From: Halobacillus sp. Nhm2S1
Lineage (GTDB): Bacteria; Bacillota; Bacilli; Bacillales; Halobacillaceae
Length of the DNA: 64,000 nt
Direction: 5' to 3'
Assembly: GCF_019599545.1 (NCBI RefSeq)
Contig: NZ_JAIEZV010000001.1
Span: 620,001-684,000, forward strand
The translations under genes were made by a program, and so were the position numbers. Position 1 is the first letter of the stretch, and every line of letters begins with the position of its first letter. The notes below the pieces were generated by a model. The model saw nothing but the letters and a program-made list of their open reading frames with translations. It was not told where the DNA came from and searched no databases. Below, piece after piece: positions 1-7,566 of the stretch.

Positions 1-1160
1 AGCAAGTTGAACACTCCCATGCCTACTCCGGTTTCATTTTTGTGTAAAATGTTCGCAAGGATGTCAGCGGATGATGCCTGCACGAGCGGGAAGCTCATGT
101 AGGAAACGATAATCGCTGCACTTACGATATACGGATGAGCTCCGACGAGTGTAGACAACACGATAAACCCGGTCCCCAGCAACCCTAAAGCCATATAGAG
201 AACGAACGTGTTCCCTTTCGAATCGACGAGGTTCCCACCTTTTTGACCCATCAAGGCAGCACTTAAGGCACCAGGGAAAAGGACGAGACCAATCATCATC
301 GTTCCGAGTCCATAGGCATCACGAAACATGATCGGCAGCATGAACATCATGCCGAACAAACACACGACGCCGAGAAAGCTTGTAATGATGGTGGCTCTGT
401 ACTGATTGCTTTTGAATAGATGAGCCGGGATGAATGGTTCATCGATCGCCTTCATCCTCCATAAATTCAAAGCAAAGAATAGAACCGTAAAGGCGAATAA
501 CCATGTGATACCCAGTGTAATACCAAGCATAAGCGTGGAAATCACCCCAGCGATCAAAGCGGCACCGACGTAATCGATGTACCCTTTTTTCGACTCTTCC
601 TGCGGCAGGTTTTTACGCAGGAATGGCAAGGTAATAATAATCAATGCGGACGTTAAGAACAAATAACGCCAATCGAGAAAACCTGCAATGAAGCCGCCCG
701 CAATCGGGCCTACACCTGAAGCGAACGCCATCACAGAGGAAACGATGCCAAGCACTTTCCCGCGTTCATTCGGAAAATAACGGATCGGTGCCAGGAAAAC
801 GAGCGCTGGGATCATGGCCCCACCGACAGCCTGGATGACCCTGGCTAGCAGCACCATCCCATAGTTTTGAGCGAAAAAGCCAAATAAAGAGCCGGCACAA
901 AAAATACTGAGGCCGAACGTAATCAATGTTCGATACGGATAGAAGTCCGCCAATTTCCCGTATGTGAGAGCTCCGACAGCATAGACCATAATATATCCGG
1001 TCATGACCCAGCTGACTTCCGATGGCATCAATTGATAGGTTTTAGCTATATCGGGAACAGCGATGTTGAACATTGTTCCATTCATCACTGACATCATCAT
1101 AACCGCGCAAAGAGAGATCAATAATCCCTTTGGGTTACGGACTTGTTGTTCTTCTTTCAT
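1..1160 (-). CDS. MFS multidrug efflux transporter, DHA2/EmrB-QacA type (3' end outside window)
   Basis: The first 386 codons of a drug:H+ antiporter run off the left edge. The ATG follows a GGGAGGGA ribosome site in the opposite reading of 1170-1178. The translation is almost entirely hydrophobic segments. A motif-A-like loop (GKLADFYPYR, near residues 63-73) follows the second helix, and the antiporter motif C (SGVGPIAGGF) lies in about the fifth helix. Both are hallmarks of proton-driven exporters of the TetA(L)/LmrB/EmrB group, which usually have 14 helices and 450-500 residues, so about the last fifth is missing. The substrate cannot be read from sequence. A 17-bp palindrome lies between the start and the putative promoter, suggesting control by a local TetR- or MarR-type repressor. 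The next gene is divergent. Confidence 0.88.
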   Translation of the reverse strand, partial: MKEEQQVRNPKGLLISLCAVMMMSVMNGTMFNIAVPDIAKTYQLMPSEVSWVMTGYIMVYAVGALTYGKLADFYPYRTLITFGLSIFCAGSLFGFFAQNYGMVLLARVIQAVGGAMIPALVFLAPIRYFPNERGKVLGIVSSVMAFASGVGPIAGGFIAGFLDWRYLFLTSALIIITLPFLRKNLPQEESKKGYIDYVGAALIAGVISTLMLGITLGITWLFAFTVLFFALNLWRMKAIDEPFIPAHLFKSNQYRATIITSFLGVVCLFGMMFMLPIMFRDAYGLGTMMIGLVLFPGALSAALMGQKGGNLVDSKGNTFVLYMALGLLGTGFIVLSTLVGAHPYIVSAAIIVSYMSFPLVQASSADILANILHKNETGVGMGVFNL

Positions 1161-1180
1161 GTTTTGATCTCCCTCCCTTT

Positions 1181-1197
1181 ATTTCGTTACCCGAAAT
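1181..1197. promoter_or_regulatory. palindromic operator upstream of MFS pump
   Basis: ATTTCG-TTACC-CGAAAT is a perfect 6-5-6 palindrome about 20 bp before the MFS start codon, in the expected 5' untranslated region. It is a candidate repressor site; the regulator is not visible in the window. Confidence 0.45.
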
Positions 1198-1317
1198 GAT
1201 TCTACAGGACATAACCAAATAAAGCAACGGTCAAACGTTGGATATGGAAAATTCAATTCAACCTTATTCTTTATTCGTCTAAGCTCCCGATTGTTCAACA
1301 TAACCATACTGTCAAAA

Positions 1318-1346
1318 TTTAAATAGACGGAAAATTCAGATATAAT
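1318..1346 (+). promoter_or_regulatory. promoter of flavoprotein gene
   Basis: A perfect TATAAT -10 (1341-1346) lies 17 bp after a weak TTTAAA -35 (1318-1323), about 30 bp before the start codon at 1377. Sigma-A type by pattern. Confidence 0.5.
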
Positions 1347-1376
1347 GGAGGAGAGACTTCAAAAAGGAGTGGTTGG

Positions 1377-1940
1377 ATGTACGATGTAGCGATTATCGGT
1401 GCCGGACCTGCTGGTGCCAGTGCCGGACTTTTCACAGCAAAAGCAGGAAAGAAAACGATTCTTTTTGATAACGGAAAAAGCATTACAGCGAAAGCCTGGG
1501 TCGAAAACCACTACGGCGTCGATCCGATTGAAGGTCCGAAGTTATTAAAGCAGGGACAAAAACAGGCGGAGAAATTCGGGGCAGAAATCATCCGGAATGA
1601 TGTGGTTTCCATTGAGGAAAAAGAACAGCTCTACGTCATCCAGACAACTGAGGGCAGTTATGAAGCCTCCCACGTCATTTTCGCGACCGGCATGTCTGTG
1701 AAAGCTGCCGAATCCTTCGGTCTTGATGTTGTCGAAGGAACCGAACCGCGTGTGGCAAAAATCATCGAAACCGACAAACATGGACGGACGTCCAAGCCGA
1801 AAGTCTGGGCCGCCGGCACCGTTGCGGGAGTAAGTGTCCATACGATTGTGACATCAGGTGATGGGGCGAAGGTCGCCATCAACGTCATTAGTGAGTTAAA
1901 TGGAAAACGCTATGTAGATCATGACGTTATGAGTAAATAA
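1377..1940 (+). CDS. short thioredoxin-reductase-like FAD/NAD(P)-binding protein
   Basis: A 187-residue flavoprotein. The Rossmann signature GAGPAGASAG sits at residues 8-17, and the closing FAD motif (KVWAAGTVAGVSVHTIVTSG) near 142-161 corresponds to the C-terminal GD-type FAD motif of thioredoxin reductase. The inserted NADPH-binding domain and the CxxC redox pair of full-length TrxB (about 310 aa) are both absent, so it is a single-domain member that presumably takes electrons from, or passes them to, another protein. AAAGGAG lies 9 nt before the ATG. The gene is monocistronic, followed by a hairpin. Physiological role unknown; the fold assignment is secure. Confidence 0.8.
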   Translation: MYDVAIIGAGPAGASAGLFTAKAGKKTILFDNGKSITAKAWVENHYGVDPIEGPKLLKQGQKQAEKFGAEIIRNDVVSIEEKEQLYVIQTTEGSYEASHVIFATGMSVKAAESFGLDVVEGTEPRVAKIIETDKHGRTSKPKVWAAGTVAGVSVHTIVTSGDGAKVAINVISELNGKRYVDHDVMSK

Positions 1941-1954
1941 ATACGTAACAAAAC

Positions 1955-1990
1955 AAGCCCCTGATCTTTTCAGACCAGGGGCTTGCTTTA
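1955..1990. terminator. bidirectional terminator, flavoprotein/BCCT
   Basis: AAGCCCCTG and CAGGGGCTT pair around a 12-nt loop between two convergent genes. The T-rich side (TTGTTTTGTT) is on the minus strand, so it mainly ends the BCCT transcript. Confidence 0.75.
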
Positions 1991-3511
1991 TGATTTTTTA
2001 TCGTCCGGCGGGTTGAACCGTCCTACACCCAGCTCCCTGCCTTCTTTATAGATCGCCTTCACAAAACTGATGACCATCATCAACATGATGATCGAAAAAG
2101 GCAAAGCCGCGATGATCATCGTATTTTGCAATGCCTGCAGCCCTCCTGTGTAAAGAAGCGCTAAAGCTGTGGCAGACAGTAATCCACCCCATGTCAGCTT
2201 GATGGATGTTCCAGGTGTTTCGGAACCGCCTGTTGTCATCATTCCGAGGACAAAAGTCCCTGAGTCTGCGGAGGTGATGAAGAACGTAGCGATCAGTGTC
2301 ATGGCAACAATTGAAGCCAGCCAGCCGAGTGGTACGTTTGAAAATACTCCGAATAACGATTCTTCTGTCGCCAGAGATGAAATCGTATCAATCGCATTGT
2401 GCTCCAGTTGTATAGCTGTACCCCCGAAGGCAGCAAACCATAAGAATCCGATGATGGACGGAACAACAAGGACTGTGAAAACAAACTCACGAATACTTCG
2501 CCCTCTCGAAACCCGGGCAATAAATACTCCGACAAACGGTGACCACGCAATCCACCATGCCCAGTAAAAAATCGTCCACGCATTGATCCATTCACGCGTT
2601 TCCTGATTAAGAGGAGCAATCCGAAAGCTCATGGTAGGCAAGTATTGAAAATAGGCACCGATCGAACTGGTGAAGATGTTCAAAATGAACATCGTCGGTC
2701 CCACTATAAAGACGAGAAGGAAAAGGAGCCCGGCGAGCGCCATATTCGCATTACTGAGGATCTTGATTCCTTTTCCTAAACCCGACCAGGCGGAAATCAT
2801 GAACAAAATGGTGACGATCGCTACGATAATGAATTGAACGACAATCCCGGTCGGAATACCAAAAAGATAGGAAAGCCCTCCATTGATCTGCACGGCACCA
2901 AACCCAAGAGTCGTCGCCACCCCGATGACGGTCGCGATGACGGCAAGGATATCAATGACTTTTCCTACCACCCCTTCTGCTGCCTTTTCTCCGATCAACG
3001 GTTTTAATGTGGCACTAATAAGCCCTGCATGACCGTGACGGAAATTGAAATAAGCGAGCACAAGCGCAACGATCCCATAAATGGCCCAGGCGTGAATGCC
3101 CCAGTGGAAAAAGGTGAACCGCATCGCATCTTTGATCGCCTGATCGGTCCCTGTTTCTCCTGTCGGTGAACTGAGCGCATAGTGACTGATCGGTTCCGCT
3201 GTTCCCCAGAACACGATCCCGATGCCCATGCCGGCACTGAACAGCATTGCAATCCAGGTCGGACGTGAAAATTCGGGTTTTTCCCCCTTTTTCCCTAACT
3301 TGATCCGCCCAAGCGGTGTGAAAAGGAACGTGAGACAAACAAGCACAAATAATGTGACGACGATCAGGTAATACCATCCCAGTTTGTTGGCGATGAAGCT
3401 TTTGACATTCGTAGTCATCTGTTCCAAACCATCCGGCCAGACGACCCCAATGATGACGAGGACAAGCATGATTCCAGCTGAAACCTTGAAAACTGTATTG
3501 AATTTTTTCAT
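1988..3511 (-). CDS. BCCT family betaine/carnitine/choline transporter
   Basis: Secondary transporter of quaternary ammonium osmolytes (glycine betaine, choline, carnitine), energised by Na+ or H+ in the OpuD/BetP/BetH family. The 507-residue length is typical, with 12 hydrophobic segments. The glycine-rich stretch of helix 3 (GMGIGIVFWGTAEP) and the aromatic-box signature of helix 8 (WAWWIAWSPFVGVFIARVSR) are intact. The reading frame stays open to 4126, but that extension is antisense to the SET-domain gene and lacks transporter character. Translation starts at ATG 3511 or possibly TTG 3517, which is better spaced from GGAAGGG. A role in salt adaptation is inferred from the family. Confidence 0.92.
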   Translation of the reverse strand: MKKFNTVFKVSAGIMLVLVIIGVVWPDGLEQMTTNVKSFIANKLGWYYLIVVTLFVLVCLTFLFTPLGRIKLGKKGEKPEFSRPTWIAMLFSAGMGIGIVFWGTAEPISHYALSSPTGETGTDQAIKDAMRFTFFHWGIHAWAIYGIVALVLAYFNFRHGHAGLISATLKPLIGEKAAEGVVGKVIDILAVIATVIGVATTLGFGAVQINGGLSYLFGIPTGIVVQFIIVAIVTILFMISAWSGLGKGIKILSNANMALAGLLFLLVFIVGPTMFILNIFTSSIGAYFQYLPTMSFRIAPLNQETREWINAWTIFYWAWWIAWSPFVGVFIARVSRGRSIREFVFTVLVVPSIIGFLWFAAFGGTAIQLEHNAIDTISSLATEESLFGVFSNVPLGWLASIVAMTLIATFFITSADSGTFVLGMMTTGGSETPGTSIKLTWGGLLSATALALLYTGGLQALQNTMIIAALPFSIIMLMMVISFVKAIYKEGRELGVGRFNPPDDKKS

Positions 3512-3709
3512 CAGCAAGCGATCCCTTCCAAAAAAGATTGTTAGAGATAGTATCTTTCCACATGCTTTTCCTATTCTTTTTGAGGAAAACTGAAAAATAA
3601 GAAAGTTGCTTTCCATTTCGATACCTGTCAGACTTGAATAGTCGAAGAAACGAGAATATCCGTGGAAACGGATCGCTTTTATAGAAGAAAAAATTACGGA
3701 GGTGAGACG

Positions 3710-4099
3710 ATGATCGAAGTACGTACGTCTACACTGGAAAACGAAGAATTGAACCGCGGCATTTTCGCAAAAAGGGATATTGCCAAAAATGAGCTCATCC
3801 ACCAGGCTCCTGTCATCCCTTATCCAAATGAAGAACACGTCCACATTGAAAAAACCCGCCTGGCTGATTATGCGTTCGAATATGGCGAAAACCATACGGC
3901 CTTTGTGCTCGGCTATGGAATGATGTTCAACCACTCCTATGAGCCGAATGCCAACTATGTCATCAACTTCGAGACACACACGTTCGACTTTTATGCTTAC
4001 AAAGATATCAAAGCGGATGAAGAAGTGTACATCAACTACAATGGTTTTGTTGATGAACAGGAACTTCTTTGGTTCGACCAGGACGAAGAAGAATCTTAA
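3710..4099 (+). CDS. SET domain-containing protein
   Basis: A 129-residue protein made up of a SET domain only. The N-terminal RGIFAKRDIAKNELI strand, the catalytic knot motif FNHSYEPNANY and the following EEVYINYNGF (the GEEVxxxY-like SAM/lysine channel element) are in the canonical order. Known SET proteins transfer methyl groups from S-adenosylmethionine to protein lysines; short bacterial versions are common in Bacillaceae but their targets are unknown. The frame opens earlier, at 3662, but the ATG at 3710 has a strong GGAGG 8 nt upstream. Divergent from the BCCT gene and ended by a bidirectional hairpin. Confidence 0.88.
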   Translation: MIEVRTSTLENEELNRGIFAKRDIAKNELIHQAPVIPYPNEEHVHIEKTRLADYAFEYGENHTAFVLGYGMMFNHSYEPNANYVINFETHTFDFYAYKDIKADEEVYINYNGFVDEQELLWFDQDEEES

Positions 4100-4110
4100 A
4101 TGAATATTTA

Positions 4111-4146
4111 AAAACGGTCGTGACATTCGTCACGACCGTTTTTTAT
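4111..4146. terminator. bidirectional terminator, SET gene / small peptide unit 1
   Basis: AAAACGGTCGTGAC pairs with GTCACGACCGTTTT, with T-runs on both strands. It closes the SET-domain gene on plus and the first 17-residue peptide unit on minus. Confidence 0.85.
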
Positions 4147-4199
4147 TAGCGAGGGCGGCGCTCCTGGATATCAAGAGAGATTTCAAAGATGTTGATCAT
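4146..4199 (-). CDS. 17-residue peptide, copy 1 (MINIFEISLDIQERRPR)
   Basis: A small ORF on the minus strand beginning at ATG 4199, 9 nt after AAGGAG; an in-frame ATG at 4208 would add three residues (MTG). It lies in its own small transcription unit with promoter-like elements upstream and a hairpin terminator directly after the stop. A second unit 417 bp away encodes MINIFEISIDIHDRRPR. The differences between the copies are conservative (L/I, Q/H, E/D) and the stop codon is kept (TAA versus TGA), which argues for selection on the peptide. The C-terminus is strongly basic (RRPR). I do not recognise the family; it could be a small protein, a signalling or leader peptide, or a dual-function small RNA. 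Confidence 0.6.
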   Translation of the reverse strand: MINIFEISLDIQERRPR

Positions 4200-4232
4200 T
4201 CCGGTCATCTCCTTTGTTTTCTTGTTACTTTA

Positions 4233-4269
4233 AGTATAGAGCGCTTTCCATTTCTTTCTAACGGCCGTT
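4233..4269 (-). promoter_or_regulatory. promoter and palindrome of small peptide unit 1
   Basis: On the minus strand TTAGAA (4256-4261) and TATACT (4233-4238) are 17 bp apart. The 10-bp palindrome AACGGCCGTT (4260-4269) abuts the -35 and is kept in copy 2, so it may be an operator. Confidence 0.5.
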
Positions 4270-4357
4270 GGAGTGATTTCCCTTCATCCTCTGGACCGAA
4301 AAAAGACGGAGGAGAAAGGACTGAGCCGCTTCCGCCTTCTGTCTCAGAGAGATAGAT

Positions 4358-4483
4358 ACTGATAAATGCTTCAAACCCACCGATAAAAGTGCAAAAATTA
4401 CCGTTAAAACCTCAATAGCCACTGATAAAAGCTTAAAAGTAATCGATAAACTCTTAATTGAGACTGATAAATGTCCAAAGCCC
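4358..4483. repeat. 21-bp degenerate tandem repeat, six units
   Basis: Six consecutive 21-bp units, each beginning ACTGATAAA, ACCGATAAA, ACCGTTAAA or ATCGATAAA, with variable second halves. The same unit in reverse orientation forms another six-unit array at 51318-51440. The period of 21 is two helical turns and seven codons; an ORF across it would read TDKxxKx heptads, but no start or ribosome site is present. Confidence 0.85.
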
Positions 4484-4513
4484 CTAACAAGCAGATCCTA
4501 TGTAATGTGCTCA

Positions 4514-4550
4514 ACAAAAAAACGCCCGCGACCTCTCAGTCACGAGCGTT
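4514..4550 (-). terminator. terminator of small peptide unit 2
   Basis: On the minus strand AACGCTCGTGAC pairs with GTCGCGGGCGTT (two G-U pairs) around a 6-nt loop, followed by seven T. It lies 13 bp after the stop of the second 17-residue ORF. Confidence 0.75.
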
Positions 4551-4562
4551 ATTTCTATATAA

Positions 4563-4616
4563 TCAGCGAGGGCGGCGATCATGGATATCGATAGAGATTT
4601 CAAAGATGTTGATCAT
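4563..4616 (-). CDS. 17-residue peptide, copy 2 (MINIFEISIDIHDRRPR)
   Basis: Second copy of the small ORF with the same AAGGAG spacing, the same length and a TGA stop. It differs from copy 1 at L9I, Q12H and E13D only. It has its own promoter-like sequence (TTAGAA, 17 bp, TATACT) and its own hairpin terminator, so the two copies look like independent monocistronic units rather than a tandem operon. Function not recognised. Confidence 0.6.
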   Translation of the reverse strand: MINIFEISIDIHDRRPR

Positions 4617-4649
4617 TCCGGTCATCTCCTTCGTTTTGTTGGTACTTTA

Positions 4650-4686
4650 AGTATAGACCGCCTCGCTTTTCTTTCTAACGGCCGTT
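4650..4686 (-). promoter_or_regulatory. promoter and palindrome of small peptide unit 2
   Basis: TTAGAA (4673-4678) and TATACT (4650-4655) are 17 bp apart, with AACGGCCGTT at 4677-4686. Spacing and sequences match copy 1, while the 17-bp spacer itself has diverged. Confidence 0.5.
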
Positions 4687-4713
4687 GGAGTGATTTCCCT
4701 TCATCCTCCAGAC

Positions 4714-4757
4714 TGAAAAAAGACGGAAGCCAACCACCCGGGTGGCTTCCGTCTTAC
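4714..4757 (-). terminator. corA terminator
   Basis: AAGACGGAAGCCA-rich arms pair (GACGGAAGCC with GGCTTCCGTC) and are followed on the minus strand by a T-run, directly after the corA stop. Confidence 0.8.
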
Positions 4758-4766
4758 GTCTGAGGT

Positions 4767-5717
4767 TCAATCAAACCATCCTTTGTTTCGGAACCAGATG
4801 AACATAGCAATCGCGACAGCAATCATGACTCCCCAGACGACAAAATAACCGTACTCTGTCTGCAGCTCAGGCATGTTGGCAAAGTTCATGCCATACACAC
4901 CAACGATGAATGTCAGCGGCATGAAAATGACGCTGATGACGGTAAGGATCTGCATCGTCCGGTTCGTTTCGTGGGAGTTCAGGGATAAGTAGCTGTCTCT
5001 GATGTCCTGGGTCATTTCCCTGTTCGATGCAACCATGTCGGCCACTTTAATCAAGTGGTCATGGATATCTGCAAAGTATTCCCGTCGATCAAACACCCCG
5101 TCCAAGTGCCTTGTATTCAATATTCGGTAGAGCAAATCTCGCATCGGGTGAATCGTCTGCCTCAACGTCAGCAGTTCACTGCGTCGATCAAACAACTCCT
5201 CCAGCAGCCTTTCCATCGACAAATCTTTCGTGTTGTCTTCGATCTCATTGATATGGTCCTCAATTTTATAAATGATCGGAAAATAATGATCGACGACCTT
5301 ATCCAGGATCTGATGAAAGACATAATACTCGTCGACATCCTCATGCTGCTTGTTCCCCTTGACGATCCTTTTCGCTTGTTCCAGCGGTTCATTCTTTTCT
5401 TTGTGAAAAGTGACGATGGAACAATGACCGAGAAAAACGTTGATTTCCTCCCGCTCCAGGGTCTGTGGATTTATGGAGTGGACAACGATGAAGCTGTGAT
5501 CGTCATAGTAATCCAGCTTCGGACGCTGCAGCCCGTGCAAACAGTCCTCAACCGCCAATGGGTGGAACTCGAACGTTTTTTCTAAGAGGGTCACTTCCCC
5601 CTCCGAGGGTTGATTGAAGTCGACCCAATACCAGTCCCAATCCCCACTGGAAAGTTCTTCGATGGAGAGATCGTCATGCAACCCAGACTCTCGATTATAA
5701 GCCATAACCTCAATCAT
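4767..5717 (-). CDS. corA: CorA magnesium transporter
   Basis: Mg2+/Co2+ channel of the CorA (2-TM-GxN) family, about 316 residues, the usual length. A large acidic cytoplasmic N-terminal domain is followed by two C-terminal helices. The selectivity signature YGMNFANMPE sits in the loop after the first helix, and the basic end (WFRNKGWFD) is typical. The frame opens at GTG 5726, but ATG 5717 is better spaced from AGGTG. Monocistronic, with its own terminator and a divergent GNAT gene. No Mg-sensing M-box was seen in the short upstream gap. Confidence 0.93.
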   Translation of the reverse strand: MIEVMAYNRESGLHDDLSIEELSSGDWDWYWVDFNQPSEGEVTLLEKTFEFHPLAVEDCLHGLQRPKLDYYDDHSFIVVHSINPQTLEREEINVFLGHCSIVTFHKEKNEPLEQAKRIVKGNKQHEDVDEYYVFHQILDKVVDHYFPIIYKIEDHINEIEDNTKDLSMERLLEELFDRRSELLTLRQTIHPMRDLLYRILNTRHLDGVFDRREYFADIHDHLIKVADMVASNREMTQDIRDSYLSLNSHETNRTMQILTVISVIFMPLTFIVGVYGMNFANMPELQTEYGYFVVWGVMIAVAIAMFIWFRNKGWFD

Positions 5718-5830
5718 GCATTTCACCTGCCTATGTACGTCTTATTCTTTTATAACCGTAAATGAAATGATTCAAACAACCATTCTTACTTATGGTACGA
5801 TGGAAGAAAAGAAGGAACGGAGGCACGTGG

Positions 5831-6412
5831 ATGCTGCAACGATTGAAAAGCGACGAACAATTGAAAGGACAACGGGTAACTTTACGGGCGATCACTGAGA
5901 AAGATATTCCCGTCTTGTACCAGTTGATCTACAATGGCGACCAACCGGAATGGAAGAAATGGGATGCGCCCTATTATCCGCTCGAGCCTCATACGCTTGA
6001 AAGCTATCGGAGTCATGAAAAAGCCCGCATAAACAGACTCGGCCCAAACGAACCCGACTCACGACTCATTATCGAAGTAGACGGAAAGACCATCGGTACG
6101 GTCACCTACTATTGGGAGCACAAAGCATCCCTATGGCTCGAAGTCGGCATCGGCATCTATGATCCCGACTATTGGAACGGAGGGTATGGCTCTGAAGCCC
6201 TTGAGCTTTGGGTCGACTACCTTTTCCGCACGCTCCCCCTTGCCCGCGTAGGTCTCACGACATGGTCCAAAAATGAGCGCATGATGCGTGTCGGGGAAAA
6301 GCTCGGCATGAAAGTCGAAGGTCGCTTAAGGAAATGCCGCATTTATGAGGGACGGTTTTATGATTCGATCCGTATGGGTATCCTTAGAGAAGAATGGATG
6401 AAACGTGCATAG
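5831..6412 (+). CDS. GNAT family N-acetyltransferase (RimJ/RimL-like)
   Basis: A 193-residue acetyl-CoA-dependent N-acetyltransferase. It has the opening strand GQRVTLRAITEKD, the central beta-bulge (WLEVGIGIYDPDYWNGGYGSEAL, with the acetyl-CoA pyrophosphate loop NGGYGSEA) and the closing region ERMMRVGEKLGMKVEGRLRK typical of RimJ/RimL and spermidine acetyltransferase-like members. The start at ATG 5831 follows ACGGAGG; an upstream in-frame ATG at 5792 lacks a ribosome site. The acceptor (ribosomal protein, amino acid, antibiotic or polyamine) cannot be told. Confidence 0.85.
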   Translation: MLQRLKSDEQLKGQRVTLRAITEKDIPVLYQLIYNGDQPEWKKWDAPYYPLEPHTLESYRSHEKARINRLGPNEPDSRLIIEVDGKTIGTVTYYWEHKASLWLEVGIGIYDPDYWNGGYGSEALELWVDYLFRTLPLARVGLTTWSKNERMMRVGEKLGMKVEGRLRKCRIYEGRFYDSIRMGILREEWMKRA

Positions 6413-6446
6413 AAAAAAGCTTGGCTAAGCAGCCAAGCTTTTTCTT
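6413..6446. terminator. bidirectional terminator after GNAT gene
   Basis: AAAAAGCTTGGCT pairs with AGCCAAGCTTTTT, serving the GNAT gene on plus and the DUF1835 gene on minus. Confidence 0.85.
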
Positions 6447-6457
6447 TTTCCTTCCTT

Positions 6458-7471
6458 CTAAATGACTTGTCCTGTGTTCCCTTTCACTTCGTAATACCTC
6501 ATCCCTCTAGGAACACCACGAATCAGGAATTCCCTCTGCAGGACAAGTTCACGGACTCGGTACTCAAAAAAGCTGTCCCCCACGACTTGTGACGAGTGCC
6601 CCAGTACTTCCCCAATTAATCGGGCTGCTTTTATGTAATCTCCGCTTTCTCCCTGCAACCTTTTTAATGATTGGATGAGAGCCGCATCAAAATAGTCTTC
6701 AGACTTCGATTGGATGCCGTCCTCCCAAACTCGGAGATTCGCATTTTCCTCGGATAAAGCGTGCCATTCGTCCTGATAGGATTTCTTGATCTGTCCGGAC
6801 ACGGGGAACCTAAAGGAACGCTCCAACAAAACCGCAAAACGATCGGGAGAGAGTTCCCCTGTGTGAAGCGGAAAATCTAAAACATCCGTTACTTGAACCA
6901 CATCGATTTCGTTGGGTTTATTTTTCAAAAGGTGCATAACAAAACGTAATCCGGTCTGTTCATGGGCATTGGTACCGGCCCAGATCGTGATCGGCACCCC
7001 AGTTGGAATGGACCTTAAGTCTTCAATGGTCTTCAGGGAATCTTCTCCCATGTGCATCCACTCTTCATCATCTATGACAAGATGATAGAACAGCCATTCC
7101 TTCCGCTTTTCGATGCCTTCCATTTTATCCAAATCCTGAATGGGCCCGATGGAAAACATAGGAGAAAGAGCTATGACTTCTTCCCTCGACTCTTTTTGGT
7201 TCAAAGCAAGTTGCAAAGAGCCTTTCGTAGATTCACTAAAGACGATATGTACGTGCTCTACATCGTTCCCTTCCTCCCCTTGGAACGGAGTCAGACGATC
7301 ATCACACTCTCGTTCTGTTCTTTCATTCATTTCTTTTATCCGATCGAACCATTCTTTCTCTGAAATCTTCCCCATTTCTACATAAGAGAAGAGCGTCCAC
7401 TGATGAAGCAGGATGGTACGCATCTCGTCTTCCTTCAATAGTTCCAGTTTTCTTTTCATGGATCGTTCCAT
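6458..7471 (-). CDS. DUF1835 and DUF3658 domain-containing protein
   Basis: A 337-residue soluble acidic protein. Residues about 70-215 match the DUF1835 pattern: the opening HIVFSESTKGSLQLAL, an ALSPMFSIGPI segment and a WAGTNAHEQTGLRFVMHLL stretch. The C-terminal third (ALIQSLKRLQ ... FFEYRVRELVLQREFLIRG) resembles DUF3658. Members of this pair are widespread in Bacillaceae with no proven biochemical function. The ATG is preceded by a strong AAAGGAGGT. Single-gene unit; upstream is the copCD terminator. Confidence 0.75.
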   Translation of the reverse strand: MERSMKRKLELLKEDEMRTILLHQWTLFSYVEMGKISEKEWFDRIKEMNERTERECDDRLTPFQGEEGNDVEHVHIVFSESTKGSLQLALNQKESREEVIALSPMFSIGPIQDLDKMEGIEKRKEWLFYHLVIDDEEWMHMGEDSLKTIEDLRSIPTGVPITIWAGTNAHEQTGLRFVMHLLKNKPNEIDVVQVTDVLDFPLHTGELSPDRFAVLLERSFRFPVSGQIKKSYQDEWHALSEENANLRVWEDGIQSKSEDYFDAALIQSLKRLQGESGDYIKAARLIGEVLGHSSQVVGDSFFEYRVRELVLQREFLIRGVPRGMRYYEVKGNTGQVI

Positions 7472-7534
7472 TTCCTACCTCCTTTAATAAGGAATAAACG
7501 TAAATACGATTCAACAGGTTAATGGTTTCATTTT

Positions 7535-7566
7535 ATAAAAAACGGACACCCGCATAGGTGTCCGCT
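7535..7566 (-). terminator. terminator of copCD operon
   Basis: GCGGACACC and GGTGTCCGT pair around a short loop, followed by six T on the minus strand. The 5' arm overlaps the CopD stop codon. Confidence 0.8.

Larger units (their letters stand above)
4146..4727. repeat. duplicated ~165-bp small-gene unit (4146-4310 and 4563-4727)
   Basis: Two gapless copies about 165 bp long, roughly 85 percent identical by eye, in direct orientation 417 bp apart. Each spans a 17-codon ORF, Shine-Dalgarno site, promoter-like hexamers and an AACGGCCGTT palindrome. The space between them holds a six-unit 21-bp tandem array and the terminator of copy 2. Confidence 0.85.

Noticed and set aside
3512-4126. N-terminal extension of the BCCT transporter frame (712 codons in all)
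   Set aside because: It is antisense to the SET-domain gene, lacks transporter character, and the normal 507-residue start lies at 3511.
4358-4483. CRISPR-like periodic array
   Set aside because: The period is 21 bp with no separate spacers of 30-40 bp and no cas genes; it is a degenerate tandem repeat.
4581-4763. 60-codon plus-strand ORF
   Set aside because: Runs antisense through the second small-peptide unit and the corA terminator, with no ribosome site.
5718-5830. Mg2+ M-box riboswitch before corA
   Set aside because: The gap is too short and lacks the conserved M-box sequences.
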